DNA from: Symsagittifera roscoffensis
Lineage: Eukaryota > Xenacoelomorpha > Acoela > Convolutidae
NCBI RefSeq assembly: GCF_963678635.1
Contig: NC_087067.1
Span: forward strand, 32,278,401 to 32,342,400
DNA: 64,000 bases
Reading direction: 5' to 3'
A model generated the notes under the pieces. The model made no database searches, had not been told where the DNA came from, and saw only the letters and a list, made by a program, of their open reading frames with translations. The first letter of the stretch is position 1, and every line of letters begins with the position of its first letter. Both the position numbers and the translations under genes were made by a program. Of this stretch, positions 30,807-43,559 are shown piece by piece.

Positions 30807-31211
30807 ATGGTTGACCAGATCAAGAAGGAACCGAGCCTGAACATAGAACGGAGTAATTCATGCATGAAATGTGGGAACGCATTTACGAAAGGGCATTTAA
30901 ACGTTTGCCCAGCGAAGGACATAACTTGTAAAAATTGTAATTATAAAGGACACTTCGCCAAATTATGTAAATCCTGTAATAAACGACTCACTGTAAATGC
31001 CGTAATGGATAATTATGTAAATACCGAGAATTGTACATATGTCCCTCCGGAAAACTCGTGGGCGGAGAATCAAGAATCGTGTGATGTAATAAACGCTTGG
31101 AACGAGTACGGACAGAGCGACGATGACGATTTCTCAGTGTTGAGCGTGAAAACCATCTACGACAAAAACGGACTTGAAACGAAGAAACTCCTGAACATAG
31201 GCATTGGCTGG
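30807..31211 (+). pseudogene. Inverted gag zinc-knuckle/protease-start segment of the LTR element
   Basis: On the plus strand, opposite to the rest of the element, this encodes MVDQIKKEPSLNIERSNS, then CMKCGNAFTKGHLNVC and CKNCNYKGHFAKLC. These are two CCHC-like zinc knuckles (C-x2-C-x4-5-H-x4-C) as in K02A2.6-like gypsy gag. An acidic stretch QSDDDDFSV and KKLLNIGI follow, which would lead into protease. The inversion point on the RT side lies at the direct repeat GGTTGACC-AT-GGTTGACC (about 30797-30814). The protease active site DTG is not present. Confidence 0.8.
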
Positions 31212-31262
31212 GATATGATTGTGAAGCCGTCTCGCATGCTCCAAGAGCTTGGATGTCTTCGG
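31212..31262 (+). other. LINE-derived filler inside the LTR element
   Basis: GAAGCCGTCTCGCATGCT matches the minus strand of the LINE at about 33105-33088, and CCAAGAGCTTGGATGTCTTC continues as the minus strand at about 32220-32200. The two LINE segments, about 870 bp apart in the LINE at 31.8-33.2 kb, are fused here at the shared bases TGCTC. The block lies between the inverted gag segment and the correctly oriented gag N-terminus. Confidence 0.8.
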
Positions 31263-31490
31263 CAGATTCATACTGTTTCATTGCGTTTTTGTTCCTTGTC
31301 TCTCTGTTGGCTCTTTCCGTGTCCGACTCGCTACCTGTCACTTGTTCCAAAATGGGGATTTGCGTTTCTGGAGTCTCTGGTCCGTGTAGGCTCTCTATAT
31401 CCAGATTTTCTTTAGCAATAATCGCCAATTGAAATTGGTCGCTCCATTGGGTCCAGGTAAACGGTGACTCTAAGGTATGATTAGGCCAGA
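31263..31490 (-). pseudogene. LTR element gag N-terminal fragment
   Basis: On the minus strand, SPFTWTQWSDQFQLAIIAKE then NLDIESLHGPETPETQIPIL resembles the W-x-x-W/F capsid start of gypsy gag (xxSWTxWxxxFxxYL). It ends at KQYESAEDIQ where the LINE-derived filler begins, so the rest of the capsid is lost. Confidence 0.6.
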
Positions 31491-31509
31491 AGGGGGAATT
31501 CCACGCACG

Positions 31510-31531
31510 TTCGAATCATTAGACTGCGCCA
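31510..31531 (-). other. Primer binding site
   Basis: Directly after the 5' LTR (minus strand) the sequence is TGGCGCAGTCTAATGATTCG. On the plus strand it ends GACTGCGCCA and contains TTCGAATC, like a tRNA T-loop and 3' CCA end. TGG is the usual start of a tRNA-primed site. I cannot assign the tRNA. Confidence 0.7.
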
Positions 31532-31739
31532 TAATTAACTATTCTAAATCTACGTTCTATGTACAACTAATGTACATATACTTAAAAGAATAAAACTAAT
31601 AAAAGATAGTGTGTTAATTTAAAACGTTCTAAAAGGACAACTGACTACACACTGCGATCGACCGATGGTCGTATCGAAATTAGTTAACAGGTATTAATTA
31701 ATACCAAAGGTCATTTAAAACAACTAAAACAAATCACAA
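31532..31739 (-). repeat. 5' LTR (element orientation)
   Basis: 208 bp matching 26123-26330 with about ten differences and no length change, which implies an insertion of some age. On the minus strand it begins TTGTGATTTG and ends GTTAATTA just before the TGG of the primer site. No clear TATA box could be chosen in such AT-rich DNA. Confidence 0.92.
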
Positions 31740-33157
31740 CACATATCAGATATCCATGTTGTATAGATCAGTAACCCGAGTATAACTGCAGTTTAACAAA
31801 ATTCAGGTGAGAAAACAGTGAGTGGGCAGTGAGGAGTAGGACACCAATACCTGGCCAGCAGTAACGTCGCATTAAGTTTTTGTAAGACGGACAGCTGCTG
31901 TAAAAAGTACACAGCAGCTAGCCTCGGGTCACGCTTGGCGGAGCGGAAGGCAGTCGATAGAGGCGACACGGCACAGAGGGTTGCAGGCTGCAGGGAAATT
32001 ATAATGGTGACCACCAGATCGGCGGAACAACCACGAGACTAGCAAGAAAGGAAATGTCACTTGGACGAGAACGCGATTCTCTGAGATGGGCTTTCTCAAG
32101 GACTGGAGAAATGACGGCTTTGGAGGCAAGGTTATAAATAAGGTCGCGTAAACTCGATGGACTCGGTCGCCACCAGAGGAACAGGCGAGGGCATGGTCGC
32201 CGAAGACATCCAAGCTCTTGGAGCACTTAGGGCATATGGACTCTTCGCTTAACAGAGGTATGGCTAGTCGGAAACACAAGGCGACTCTGAACTCAGCGGC
32301 AGACAAGGAGAGACCGAGGTCCTTCAAAGGGACAACCGAAAGCCAGTCGCCACTATTGACCAGAGAGCAGGAAAACAACCTGGCTGTTTCCCGTTCCGTG
32401 GTAGCCGCAGCAAGACACTCATGCGAGCTGCCGCCATTGACATTTGTGTCACTGACACGGGGCAGACTGAATAATTGGTTAGTGTCCTTGGAGGACGCAG
32501 ACAGAGTTTCGCACAGAGCCTGGAGCTTGCGGGGAGGAGTTGTTACAAATCTGGCCAGCGGTGGTCTTCGTGTCGACATAACTACCTAGAAACGCGGCAT
32601 GGCAGAGCTTGGAGGCGATGGGTAGCCCAATGCTTCCCTTCAAAACTGGTAGCGAAGACTGCAAACGTTGACTCTCGGTAACAGCGGAGCCGGTTATTGC
32701 TTCAAGAGCACTGTGAACAGCACTGTCGAAATCTGCGAGGGGCGAGGAGACTGAACTGTTCGTCGAGGTAACAGATGTTGCAGAGGAGCTCAGGATCTTG
32801 GACTTCAGCGACTCAATGATCGGCTGGATGGTAATGGCAAAAAGAAGCAGGGCGAGGGGCTCGCCTTGATGAACACCACAGGCGGAGAGCACGAGAGAAT
32901 CACCAAACTTGAGCCAAGACAGCTGGCTGTAGCAAAACTTGACCCAAGGATGAAGTTCCGGAAACTGTTCAGCTACCCGGGAAAGAATGGCTGACCTACT
33001 CAAACTGTTGAAGGCATTCTCAGGTCAACTTGGAGAACGGCGAGGTCGGTCGAGACGCTGAGGGAGCTGACCAGATCGTTGAGAGCATGCGAGACGGCTT
33101 CGCAGCCTCCTGAAATGCCAACCAAAACCTGCAGAGGGAACAAGAAGAGTAGCCGTT
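31740..33157 (-). mobile_element. 3' half of a non-LTR retrotransposon (RT and C-terminal Cys/His motif)
   Basis: Minus strand from about 33140: GGCEAVSHALNDLVSSLSVS, VLQVDLR (motif A), LSRSAILSRVAEQFPELHPW, GVHQGEPLALLLFAITIQPI (motif B, near 32880-32820), CYLDEQF in a shifted frame (motif C, near 32775), SLPVLKGSIGLP, CHAAFLGSYVDT, then CPKCSKSLDVFGDHALACSS then GGDRVHR (near 32230-32165). The C-x2-C...GDH...C...RVHR motif ends the ORFs of a group of LINEs in invertebrates that I cannot assign to a named clade. Frameshifts and YLDE in place of YLDD make it inactive. It is cut off at 33157 by the satellite. The high GC of this block contrasts with everything around it. Confidence 0.8.
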
Positions 33158-36100
33158 GCGTCCACGGCGCATTAAGACGTTCATTTATTATATAAGATAT
33201 AAGATTGAAATATTTATATTTATTTCATGGACCGATTCGGTTTTCGAAAAAATTATCTCAGCATGGAGGTTGCTGTTTTCAGTCAAACCGTTTCTGACTG
33301 AAATGAATCTGTAAACGCAAAATTTTGGACAAAAATAGGCAAGTACTGTCCAGCCTTGAAATTGGATCGAGTTCGTGTCTCTGATGGTTGCTTCGAATGA
33401 TTCTTAAACGTTGATCTCGATAGAAAAGTTAAAAAGTTGCGTCCATAGAGCATTAAGACTTTCATTTAATATATAAGATTGAAATATTTATATTTATTTC
33501 ATGGACAGAATCAGTTTTTGAAAAAATTATCTCAGCATGGGGTTGCTTTTTTCAGTTAATTCATTTCAGACTGAAATGAATCTGTAAACGCAAAATTTTG
33601 GACAAAAATAGGCAAGTACTGTCCAGCCTTGAAATTGGATCGAGTTTGTTTCTCTGATGGTTGCTTTGAATGATTCTTAAACGTTGTGCTTGATAGAAAA
33701 GTTAAAAACGTTGCGTCCACAGCGCATTAAGACTTTCAATTAGTATATAAGATATAAGATTGAAATATTTATATTTATTTCATGGACCGATTCGGTTTTC
33801 GAAAAAATTATCTCAGCATGGAGGTTGCTGTTTGCAGTCAATTCGTTTCAGACTGAAAAGAATCTGTAAACTCAAAACTTTGGACAAAAATAGGCAAAAA
33901 CTGTCCAGCCTTGAAATTGGATCGAGTTCATTTTTCTCTGATGGTTGCTTTGAATGATTCTTAAACGTTGTTCTCGATAGAAAAGTTAAAACGTTGCGTC
34001 CATGGCGCATTAGGACTTTCATTTAATTTATAAGAATCAATTATTTATATTTATTTCATGGACCGAATCAGTTTTCGAAAAAATTATCTCAGCATGGGGG
34101 TTGCTGTTTTCAGTTAATTCGTTTCAGACTGAAATGAATCTGTAAACGCAAAATTTTGGACAAAAATAGGCAAGTACTGTCCAGTCTTGAAATTGGATCG
34201 AGTTCATTTTTCTCTGATGGTTGCTTTGAATGATTCTTAAACGTTGTTCTCGATAGAAAAGTTAAAACGTTGCGTCCATGGCGCATTAGGACTTTCATTT
34301 AATTTATAAGAATCAATTATTTATATTTATTTCATGGACCGAATCAGTTTTCGAAAAAATTATCTCAGCATGGGGGTTGCTGTTTTCAGTTAATTCGTTT
34401 CAGACTGAAATGAATCTGTAAACGCAAAATTTTGGACAAAAATAGGCAAGTACTGTCCAGTCTTGAAATTGGATCGAGTTCGTTTTTCTCTGGAGGTTGC
34501 TTTGAATGATTCTTAAAAGTTGTGCTCGATAGAAAAGTTAAAACGTTGCGTCCATGGCGCATTAGGACTTTCATTTAATTTATAAGAATCAATTATTTAT
34601 ATTTATTTCATGGACCGAATCAGTTTTCGAAAAAATTATCTCAGCATGGGGGTTGCTGTTTTCAGTTAATTCGTTTCAGACTGAAATGAATCTGTAAACG
34701 CAAAATTTTGGACAAAAATAGGCAAGTACTGTCCAGTCTTGAAATTGGATCGAGTTCGTTTTTCTCTGGAGGTTGCTTTGAATGATTCTTAAAAGTTGTG
34801 CTCGATAGAAAAGCTAAAAACGTTGCGTCCACAGCGCATTAAGACTTTCAATTAGTGTATAAGATATAAGATTGAAATATTTATATTTATTTCATGGACC
34901 GATTCGGTTTTCGAAAAATTAACTCAGCTTGGAGGTTGCTGTTTTCAGTTAATTCGTTTCAGACTGAAATGAATCTGTAAACTCAAAACTTTGGACAAAA
35001 ATAGGCAAAAACTGTCCAGCCTTGAAATTGGATCGAGTTCATTTTTCTCTGATGGTTGCTTTGAATGATTCTTAAACGTTGATCTCGATAGAAAAGTGAA
35101 AACGTTGCGTCCATAGCGCATTAAGACTTTCATTTAATATATAAGATTGAAATATTTATATTTATTTCATGAACCGAATCAGTTTTTGAAAAAATTATCT
35201 CTGCATGGGGTTGCTTTTTTCAGTTAATTCATTTCAGACTGAAATGAATCTGTAAACGCATAATTTTGGATAAAAAGAGGCAAGTACTGTCCAGCCTTGA
35301 AATTGGATCGAGTTCGTATTTCTCTGATGGTTGCTTTGAATGATTCTTAAACGTTGTGCTCGATAGAAAAATTAAAAACGTTGCGTCCACAGCGCATTAA
35401 GACTTTCAATTAGTATATAAGATATAAGATTGAAATATTTATATTTATTTCATGGACCGAATGAGTTTTTGAAAAAATTATCTCAGCATGGGGTTGCTTT
35501 TTTCAGTTAATTCATTTCAGACTGAAATGAATCTGTAAACGCATAATTTTGGACAAAAAGAGGCAAGTACTGTCCAGCCTTGAAATTGGATCGAGTTCGT
35601 TTTTCTCTGATGGTTGCTTTGAATGATTCTTAAACGTTGTGCTCGATAGAAAAATTAAAAACGTTGCGTCCACAGCGCATTAAGACTTTCAATTAGTATA
35701 TAAGATATAAGATTGAAATATTTATATTTATTTCATGGACCGAATGAGTTTTTGAAAAAATTATCTCAGCATGGGGTTGCTTTTTTCAGTTAATTCATTT
35801 CAGACTGAAATGAATCTGTAAACGCATAATTTTGGACAAAAAGAGGCAAGTACTGTCCAGCCTTGAAATTGGATCGAGTTCGTTTTTCTCTGATGGTTGC
35901 TTTGAAAGATTCTTAAACGTTGTGCTCGATAGAAAAATTAAAAACGTTGCGTCCACAGCGCATTAAGACTTTCAATTAGTATATAAGATATAAGATTGAA
36001 ATATTTATATTTATTTCATGGACTGAATCAGTTTTTGAAAAAATTATCTCAGCATGGGGTTGCTTTTTTCAGTTAATTCATTTCAGACTGAAATGAATCT

Positions 36101-39100
36101 GTAAACGCAAAATTTTGGACAAAAATAGGTAAGTACTGTCGAGCCTTGAAATTGAATCGAGTTCATTTTCTCTGATGGTTGCTTTGAATGATTCTTAAAC
36201 GTTGATCTCGATAGAAAAGTTAAAAAGTTGCGTCCATAGCGCATTAAGACTTTCAATTAATATATAAGATTGAAATATTTATATTTATTTCATGGGCCGA
36301 ATCAGTTTTTGAAAAATTTATCTCAGCATGGGGTTGCTTTTTTCAGTTAATTCATTTCAGACTGAAATGAATCTGTAAACGCAAAATTTTGGACAAAAAT
36401 AGGCAAGTACTGTCCAGCCTTGAAATTGGATCGAGTTCATTTTTCTCTGATGGTTGCTTTGAATGATTCTTAAACGTTGATCTCGATAGAAAAGTTAAAA
36501 CGTTGCGTCCATAGCGCATTAAGACTTTCATTTAATATATAAGATTGAAATATTTATATTTATTTCATGGAACGAATCAGTTTTTGAAAAAATTATCTCA
36601 GCATGGGGTTGCTTTTTTCAGTTAATTCATTTCAGACTGAAATGAATCTGTAAACTCAAAACTTTGGACAAAAATAGGCAAAAACTGTCCAGCCTTGAAA
36701 TTGGATCGAGTTCATTTTTCTCTGATGGTTGCTTTGAATGATTCTTAAACGTTGATCTCGATAGAAAAGTTAAAACGTTGCGTCCATAGCGCATTAAGAC
36801 TTTCATTTAATATATAAGATTGAAATATTTATATTTATTTCATGGACCGAATCAGTTTTTGAAAAAATTATCTCAGCATGGGGTTGCTTTTTTCAGTTAA
36901 TTCATTTCAGACTGAAATGAATCTGTAAACGCAAAATTTTGGACAAAAATAGGCAAGTACTGTCCAGCCTTGAAATTGGATCGAGTTCATTTTTCTCTGA
37001 TGGTTGCTTTGAATGATTCTTAAACGTTGATCTCGATAGAAAAGTTAAAACGTTGCGTCCATAGCGCATTAAGACTTTCATTTAATATATAAGATTGAAA
37101 TATTTATATTTATTTCATGGAACGAATCAGTTTTTGAAAAAATTATCTCAGCATGGGGTTGCTTTTTTCAGTTAATTCATTTCAGACTGAAATGAATCTG
37201 TAAACTCAAAACTTTGGACAAAAATAGGCAAAAACTGTCCAGCCTTGAAATTGGATCGAGTTCATTTTTCTGTGATGGTTGCTTTGAATGATTCTTAAAC
37301 GTTGATCTCGATAGAAAAGTTAAAACGTTGCGTCCATAGCGCATTAAGACTTTCATTTAATATATAAGATTGAAATATTTATATTTATTTCATGGACCGA
37401 ATCAGTTTTTGAAAAAATTATCTCAGCATGGGGTTGCTTTTTTCAGTTAATTCATTTCAGACTGAAATGAATCTGTAAACGCAAAATTTTGGACAAAAAT
37501 AGGCAAGTACTGTACAGCGCATTAAGACTTTCAATTAGTATATAAGATGTAAGATTGAAATATTTATATTTATTTCATGGACCGATTCGGTTTTCGAAAA
37601 AATTATCTCAGCTTGGAGGTTGCTGTTTTCAGTTAATTCTTTTCAGACTGAAATGAATCTGTAAACTCAAAACTTTGGACAAAAATAGGCGAAAACTGTC
37701 CAGCCTTGAATTGGATTGAGTTCATTTTTCTCTGATGGTTGCTTTGAATGATTCTTAAACGTTGATCTCGATAGAAAAGTTAAAGTTGCGTCCATAGCGC
37801 ATTAAGACTTTCATTTAAAATATAAGATTGAAATATTTATATTTATTTCATGGACCGAATCAGTTTTTGAAAAAATTATCTCAGCATGGGGTTGCTTTTT
37901 TCAGTTAATTCATTTCACACTGAAATGAATCTGTAAACGCATAATTTTGGACAAAAAGAGGCAAGTACTGTCCAGCCTGGAAATTGGATCGAGTTCGTTT
38001 TTCTCTGATGGTTGCTTTGAATGATTCTTAAACGTTGTGCTCGATAGAAAAATTAAAAACGTTGCGTCCACAGCGCATTAAGACTTTCAATTAGTATATA
38101 AGATATAAGATTGAAATTTTTATATTTATTTCATGGACTGAATCAGTTTTTGAAAAAATCATCTCAGCATGGGGTTGCTTTTTTCAGTTAATTCATTTCA
38201 GACTGAAATGAATCTGTAAACGCAAAATTTTGGACAAAAATAGGCAAGTACTGTCGAGCCTTGAAATTGAATCGAGTTCATTTTTCTCTGATGGTTGCTT
38301 TGAATGATTCTTAAACGTTGATCTCGATAGAAAAGTTAAAAAGTTGCGTCCATAGCGCATTAAGACTTTCATTTAATATATAAGATTGAAATATTTATAT
38401 TTATTTCATGGACCGAATCAGTTTTTGAAAAATTTATCTCAGCATGGGGTTGCTTTTTTCAGTTAATTCATTTCAGACTGAAATCAATCTGTAAAAAGGC
38501 AAAATTTTGGACAAAAATAGGCAAGTACTGTCCAGCCTTGAAATTGGATCGAGTTCATTTTTCTCTGATGGTTGCTTTGAATGTTTCTTAAACGTTGATC
38601 TCGATAGAAAAGTTAAGACGTTGCGTCCATAGCGCATTAAGACTTTCATTTAATATATAAGATTGAAATATTTATATTTATTTCATGGACCGAATCAGTT
38701 TTTGAAAAAATTATCTCAGCATGGGGTTGCTTTTTTCAGTTAATTCATTTCAGACTGAAATGAATCTGTAAACTCAAAACTTTGGACAAAAATAGGCAAA
38801 AACTGTCCAGCCTTGAAATTGGATCGAGTTCATTTTTCTCTGATGGTTGCTTTGAATGATTCTTAAACGTTGATCTCGATAGAAAAGTTAAAACGTTGCG
38901 TCCATAGCGCATTAAGACTTTCATTTAATATATAAGATTGAAATATTTATATTTATTTCATGGACCGAATCAGTTTTTGAAAAAATTATCTCAGCATGGG
39001 GTTGCTTTTTTCAGTTAATTCATTTCAGACTGAAATGAATCTGTAAAGGCAAAATTTTGGACAAAAATAGGCAAGTACTGTACAGCGCATTAAGACTTTC

Positions 39101-41559
39101 AATTAGTATATAAGATATAAGATTGAAATATTAATATTTATTTCATGGACCGATTCGGTTTTCGAAAAAATTATCTCAGCTTGGAGGTTGCTGTTTTCAG
39201 TTAATTCGTTTCAGACTGAAATGAATCTGTAAACTCAAAACTTTGGACAAAAATAGGCGAAAACTGTCCAGCCTTGAATTGGATCGAGTTCATTTTTCTC
39301 TGATGGTTGCTTTGAATGATTCTTAAACGTTGATCTCGATAGAAAAGTTAAAACGTTGCGTCCATAGCGCATTAAGACTTTCATTTAATATATAAGATTG
39401 AAATATTTATATTTATTTCATGGACCGAATCAGTTTTTGAAAAATTTATCTCAGCATGGGGTTGCTTTTTTCAGTTATTTCATTTCAGACTGAAATGAAT
39501 CTGTAATCGCAAAATTTTGGACAAAAATAGGCAAGTACTGTACAGCGCATTAAGACTTTCAATTAGTATATAAGATATAAGATTGAAATATTTATATTTA
39601 TTTCATGGACCGATTCGGTTTTCGAAAAAATTATCTGAGCTTGGAGGTTGCTGTTTTCAGTTAATTCGTTTCAGACTGAAATGAATCTGTAAACTCAAAA
39701 CTTTGGACAAAAATAGGCGAAAACTGTCCAGCCTTGAATTGGATCGAGTTCATTTTTCTCTGATGGTTGCTTTGAATGATTCTTAAACGTTGATCTCGAT
39801 AGAAAAGTTAAAAAGTGTCGTCCATAGCGCATTAAGACTTTCATTTAAAATATAAGATTGAAATATTTATATTTATTTCATGGACCGAATCAGTTTTTGA
39901 AAAAATTATCTCAGCATGGGGTTGCTTTTCCAGTTAATTCATTTCAGACTGAAATGAATCTGTAAACGCAAAATTTTGGACAAAAATAGGCAAGTACTGT
40001 CCAGCCTTGAAATTGGATCGAGTTCGTTTTTCTCTGATGGTTGCTTTGAACGATTCTTAAACGTTGTGCTCGATAGAAAAGTTAAAAACGTTGCGTCCAC
40101 AGCGCATTAAGACTTTCAATTAGTATATAAGTTATAAGATTGAAATATTTATATTTATTTCATGGACCGATTCGGTTTTCGAAAAAAATATCTCAGCATG
40201 GAGGTTGCTGTTTTCAGTCAATTCGTTTCAGACTGAAATGAATCTGTAAACGCAAAACTTTGGACAAAAATAGGCAAGTACTGTCCAGCCTTGAAATTGG
40301 ATCGAGTTCATTTTTCTCTGATGGTTGCTTTGAATGATTCTTAAACGTTGATCTCGATAGAAAAGTTAAAACGTTGCGTCCATAGCGCATTAAGACTTTC
40401 ATTTAATATATAAGATTGAAATATTTATATTTATTTCATGGACCGGATCAGTTTTTGAAAAAATTATCTCAGCATGGGGTTGCTTTTTTCAGTTAATTCA
40501 TTTCAGACTGAAATGAATCTGTAAACGCAAAATTTTGGACAAAAATAGGCAAGTACTGTCCAGCCTTGAAATTGGATCGAGTTCGTTTTTCTCTGATGGT
40601 TGCTTTGAACGATTCTTAAACGTTGTGCTCGATAGAAAAGTTAAAAACGTTGCCTCCACAGCGCATTAAGACTTTCAATTAGTATATAAGTTATAAGATT
40701 GAAATATTTATATTTATTTCATGGACCGATTCGGTTTTCGAAAAAAATATCTCAGCATGGAGGTTGCTGTTTTCAGTCAATTCGTTTCAGACTGAAATGA
40801 ATCTGTAAACGCAAAACTTTGGACAAAAATAGGCAAGTACTGTCCAGCCTTGAAATTGGATCGAGTTCATTTTTCTCTGATGGTTGATTTGAATGATTCT
40901 TAAACGTTGATCTCGATAGAAAAGTTAAAACGTTGCGTCCATAGCGCATTAAGACTTTCATTTAATATATAAGATTGAAATATTTATATTTATTTCATGG
41001 ACCGGATCAGTTTTTGAAAAAATTATCTCAGCATGGGGTTGCTTTTTTCAGTTAATTCATTTCAGACTGAAATGAATCTGTAAACGCATAATTTTGGATA
41101 AAAAGAGGCAAGTACTGTCCAGCCTTGAAATTGGATCGAGTTCGTATTTCTCTGATGGTTGCTTTGAATGATTCTTAAACGTTGTGCTCGATAGAAAAAT
41201 TAAAAACGTTGCGTCCACAGCGCATTAAGACTTTCAATTAGTATATAAGATATAAGATTGAAATATTTATATTTATTTCATGGACCGAATCAGTTTTTGA
41301 AAAAATTATCTCAGCATGGGGTTGCTTTTTCCAGTTAATTCATTTCAGACTGAAATGAATCTGTAAACGCAAAAATTTGGACAAAAATAGGCAAGTACTG
41401 TCCAGCCTTGAAATTGGATCGAGTTCGTTTTTCTCTGATGGTTGCTTTGAACGATTCTTAAACGTTGTGCTCGATAGAAAAGTTAAAAACGTTGCGTCCA
41501 CAGCGCATTAAGACTTTCAATTAGTATATAAGTTATAAGATTGAAATATTTATATTTAT

Positions 41560-43020
41560 TTCATGGACCGGATCAGTTTTTGAAAAAATTATCTCAGCAT
41601 GGGGTTGCTTTTTTCAGTTAATTCATTTCAGACTGAAATGAATCTGTAAACGCATAATTTTGGATAAAAATAGGCAAGTACTGTCGAGCCTTGAAATTGA
41701 ATCGAGTTCATTTTTCTCTGATGGCTGCTTTGAATGATTCTTAAACGTTGATCTCGATAGAAAAGTTAAAAAGTTGCGTCCATAGCGCATTAAGACTTTC
41801 ATTTAATATATAAGATTGAAATATTTATATTTATTTCATGGACCGAATCAGTTTTTGAAAAATTTATCTCAGCATGGGGTTGCTTTTTTCAGTTAATTCA
41901 TTTCAGACTCAAATGAATCTGTAAACGCAAAATTTTGGACAAAAATAGGCAAGTACTGTACAGCGCATTAAGACTTTCAATTAGTATATAAGATATAAGA
42001 TTGAAATATTTATATTTATTTCATGGACCGATTCGGTTTTCGAAAAAATTATCTCAGCTTGGAGGTTGCTGTTTTCAGTTAATTCGTTTCAGACTGAAAT
42101 GAATCTGTACACTCAAAACTTTGGACAAAAATAGGCGAAAACTGTCCAGCCTTGAATTGGATCGAGTTCATTTTTCTCTGATGGTTGCTTTGAATGATTC
42201 TTAAACGTTGATCTCGATAGAAAAGTTAAAAAGTGTCGTCCATAGCGCATTAAGACTTTCATTTAAAATATAAGATTGAAATATTTATATTTATTTCATG
42301 GACCGAATCAGTTTTTGAAAAAATTATCTCAGCATGGGGTTGCTTTTTTCAGTTAATTCATTTCAGACTGAAATGAATCTGTAAACGCATAATTTTGGAT
42401 AAAAATAGGCAAGTACTGTCGAGCCTTGAAATTGAATCGAGTTCATTTTTCTCTGATGGCTGCTTTGAATGATTCTTAAACGTTGATCTCGATAGAAAAG
42501 TTAAAAAGTTGCGTCCATAGCGCATTAAGACTTTCATTTAATATATAAGATTGAAATATTTATATTTATTTCATGGACCGAATCAGTTTTTGAAAAATTT
42601 ATCTCAGCATGGGGTTGCTTTTTTCAGTTAATTCATTTCAGACTGAAATGAATCTGTAAACGCAAAATTTTGGACAAAAATAGGCAAGTACTGTACAGCG
42701 CATTAAGACTTTCAATTAGTATATAAGATATAAGATTGAAATATTTATATTTATTTCATGGACCGATTCGGTTTTCGAAAAAATTATCTCAGCTTGGAGG
42801 TTGCTGTTTTCAGTTAATTCGTTTCAGACTGAAATGAATCTGTACACTCAAAACTTTGGACAAAAATAGGCGAAAACTGTCCAGCCTTGAATTGGATCGA
42901 GTTCATTTTTCTCTGATGGTTGCTTTGAATGATTCTTAAACGTTGATCTCGATAGAAAAGTTAAAAAGTGTCGTCCATAGCGCATTAAGACTTTCATTTA
43001 AAATATAAGATTGAAATATT
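41560..43020. repeat. Sat280 higher-order unit of ~733 bp, two copies
   Basis: The rare phrase CATAATTTTGGATAAAAATAGG followed by TCGAGCC recurs about 733 bp apart (near 41653 and 42387), as do CTGTACACTCAAAAC and AAAAAGTGTCGTCC. The unit is two full monomers plus one shortened monomer. Confidence 0.85.
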
Positions 43021-43559
43021 TATATTTATTTCATGGACCGAATCAGTTTTTGAAAAAATTATCTCAGCATGGGGTTGCTTTTTCCAGTTAATTCATTTCA
43101 GACTGAAATGAATCTGTAAACGCAAAATTTTGGACAAAAATAGGCAAGTACTGTCCAGCCTTGAAATTGGATCGAGTTCGTTTTTCTCTGATGGTTGCTT
43201 TGAACGATTCTTAAACGTTGTGCTCGATAGAAAAGTTAAAAACGTTGCGTCCACAGCGCATTAAGACTTTCAATTAGTATATAAGTTATAAGATTGAAAT
43301 ATTTATATTTATTTCATGGACCGATTCGGTTTTCGAAAAAAATATCTCAGCATGGAGGTTGCTGTTTTCAGTCAATTCGTTTCAGACTGAAATGAATCTG
43401 TAAACGCAAAACTTTGGACAAAAATAGGCAAGTACTGTCCAGCCTTGAAATTGGATCGAGTTCATTTTTCTCTGATGGTTGCTTTGAATGATTCTTAAAC
43501 GTTGATCTCGATAGAAAAGTTAAAACGTTGCGTCCATAGCGCATTAAGACTTTCATTTA

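Larger units (their letters stand above)
26123..31739 (-). mobile_element. Ty3/gypsy-type LTR retrotransposon, degenerate and internally rearranged
   Basis: Two direct 208-bp LTRs (26123-26330 and 31532-31739) flank, on the minus strand, a primer binding site, a gag N-terminus, an inverted gag zinc-knuckle segment, RT, RNase H, integrase, a long C-terminal tail ORF and a polypurine tract. Domain order (RT, RNase H, integrase) and the FLDDIL-like YIDDILVVSRG motif place it in the Ty3/gypsy group, K02A2.6-like type. Stops, frameshifts and deletions disable it. No flanking target-site duplication is evident (CATTG against CACAT), which fits later rearrangement at an end. Confidence 0.9.

Noticed and set aside
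30988-31428. A single 146-residue minus-strand protein
   Set aside because: The first part is gag-like, but after KQYESAEDIQ it runs through LINE filler and the antisense of the inverted zinc-knuckle segment, so the frame is a chimera.
32218-32681. Plus-strand frames of 123 and 68 codons
   Set aside because: They are antisense to the LINE C-terminal region, where GC-rich coding DNA leaves long shadow frames.
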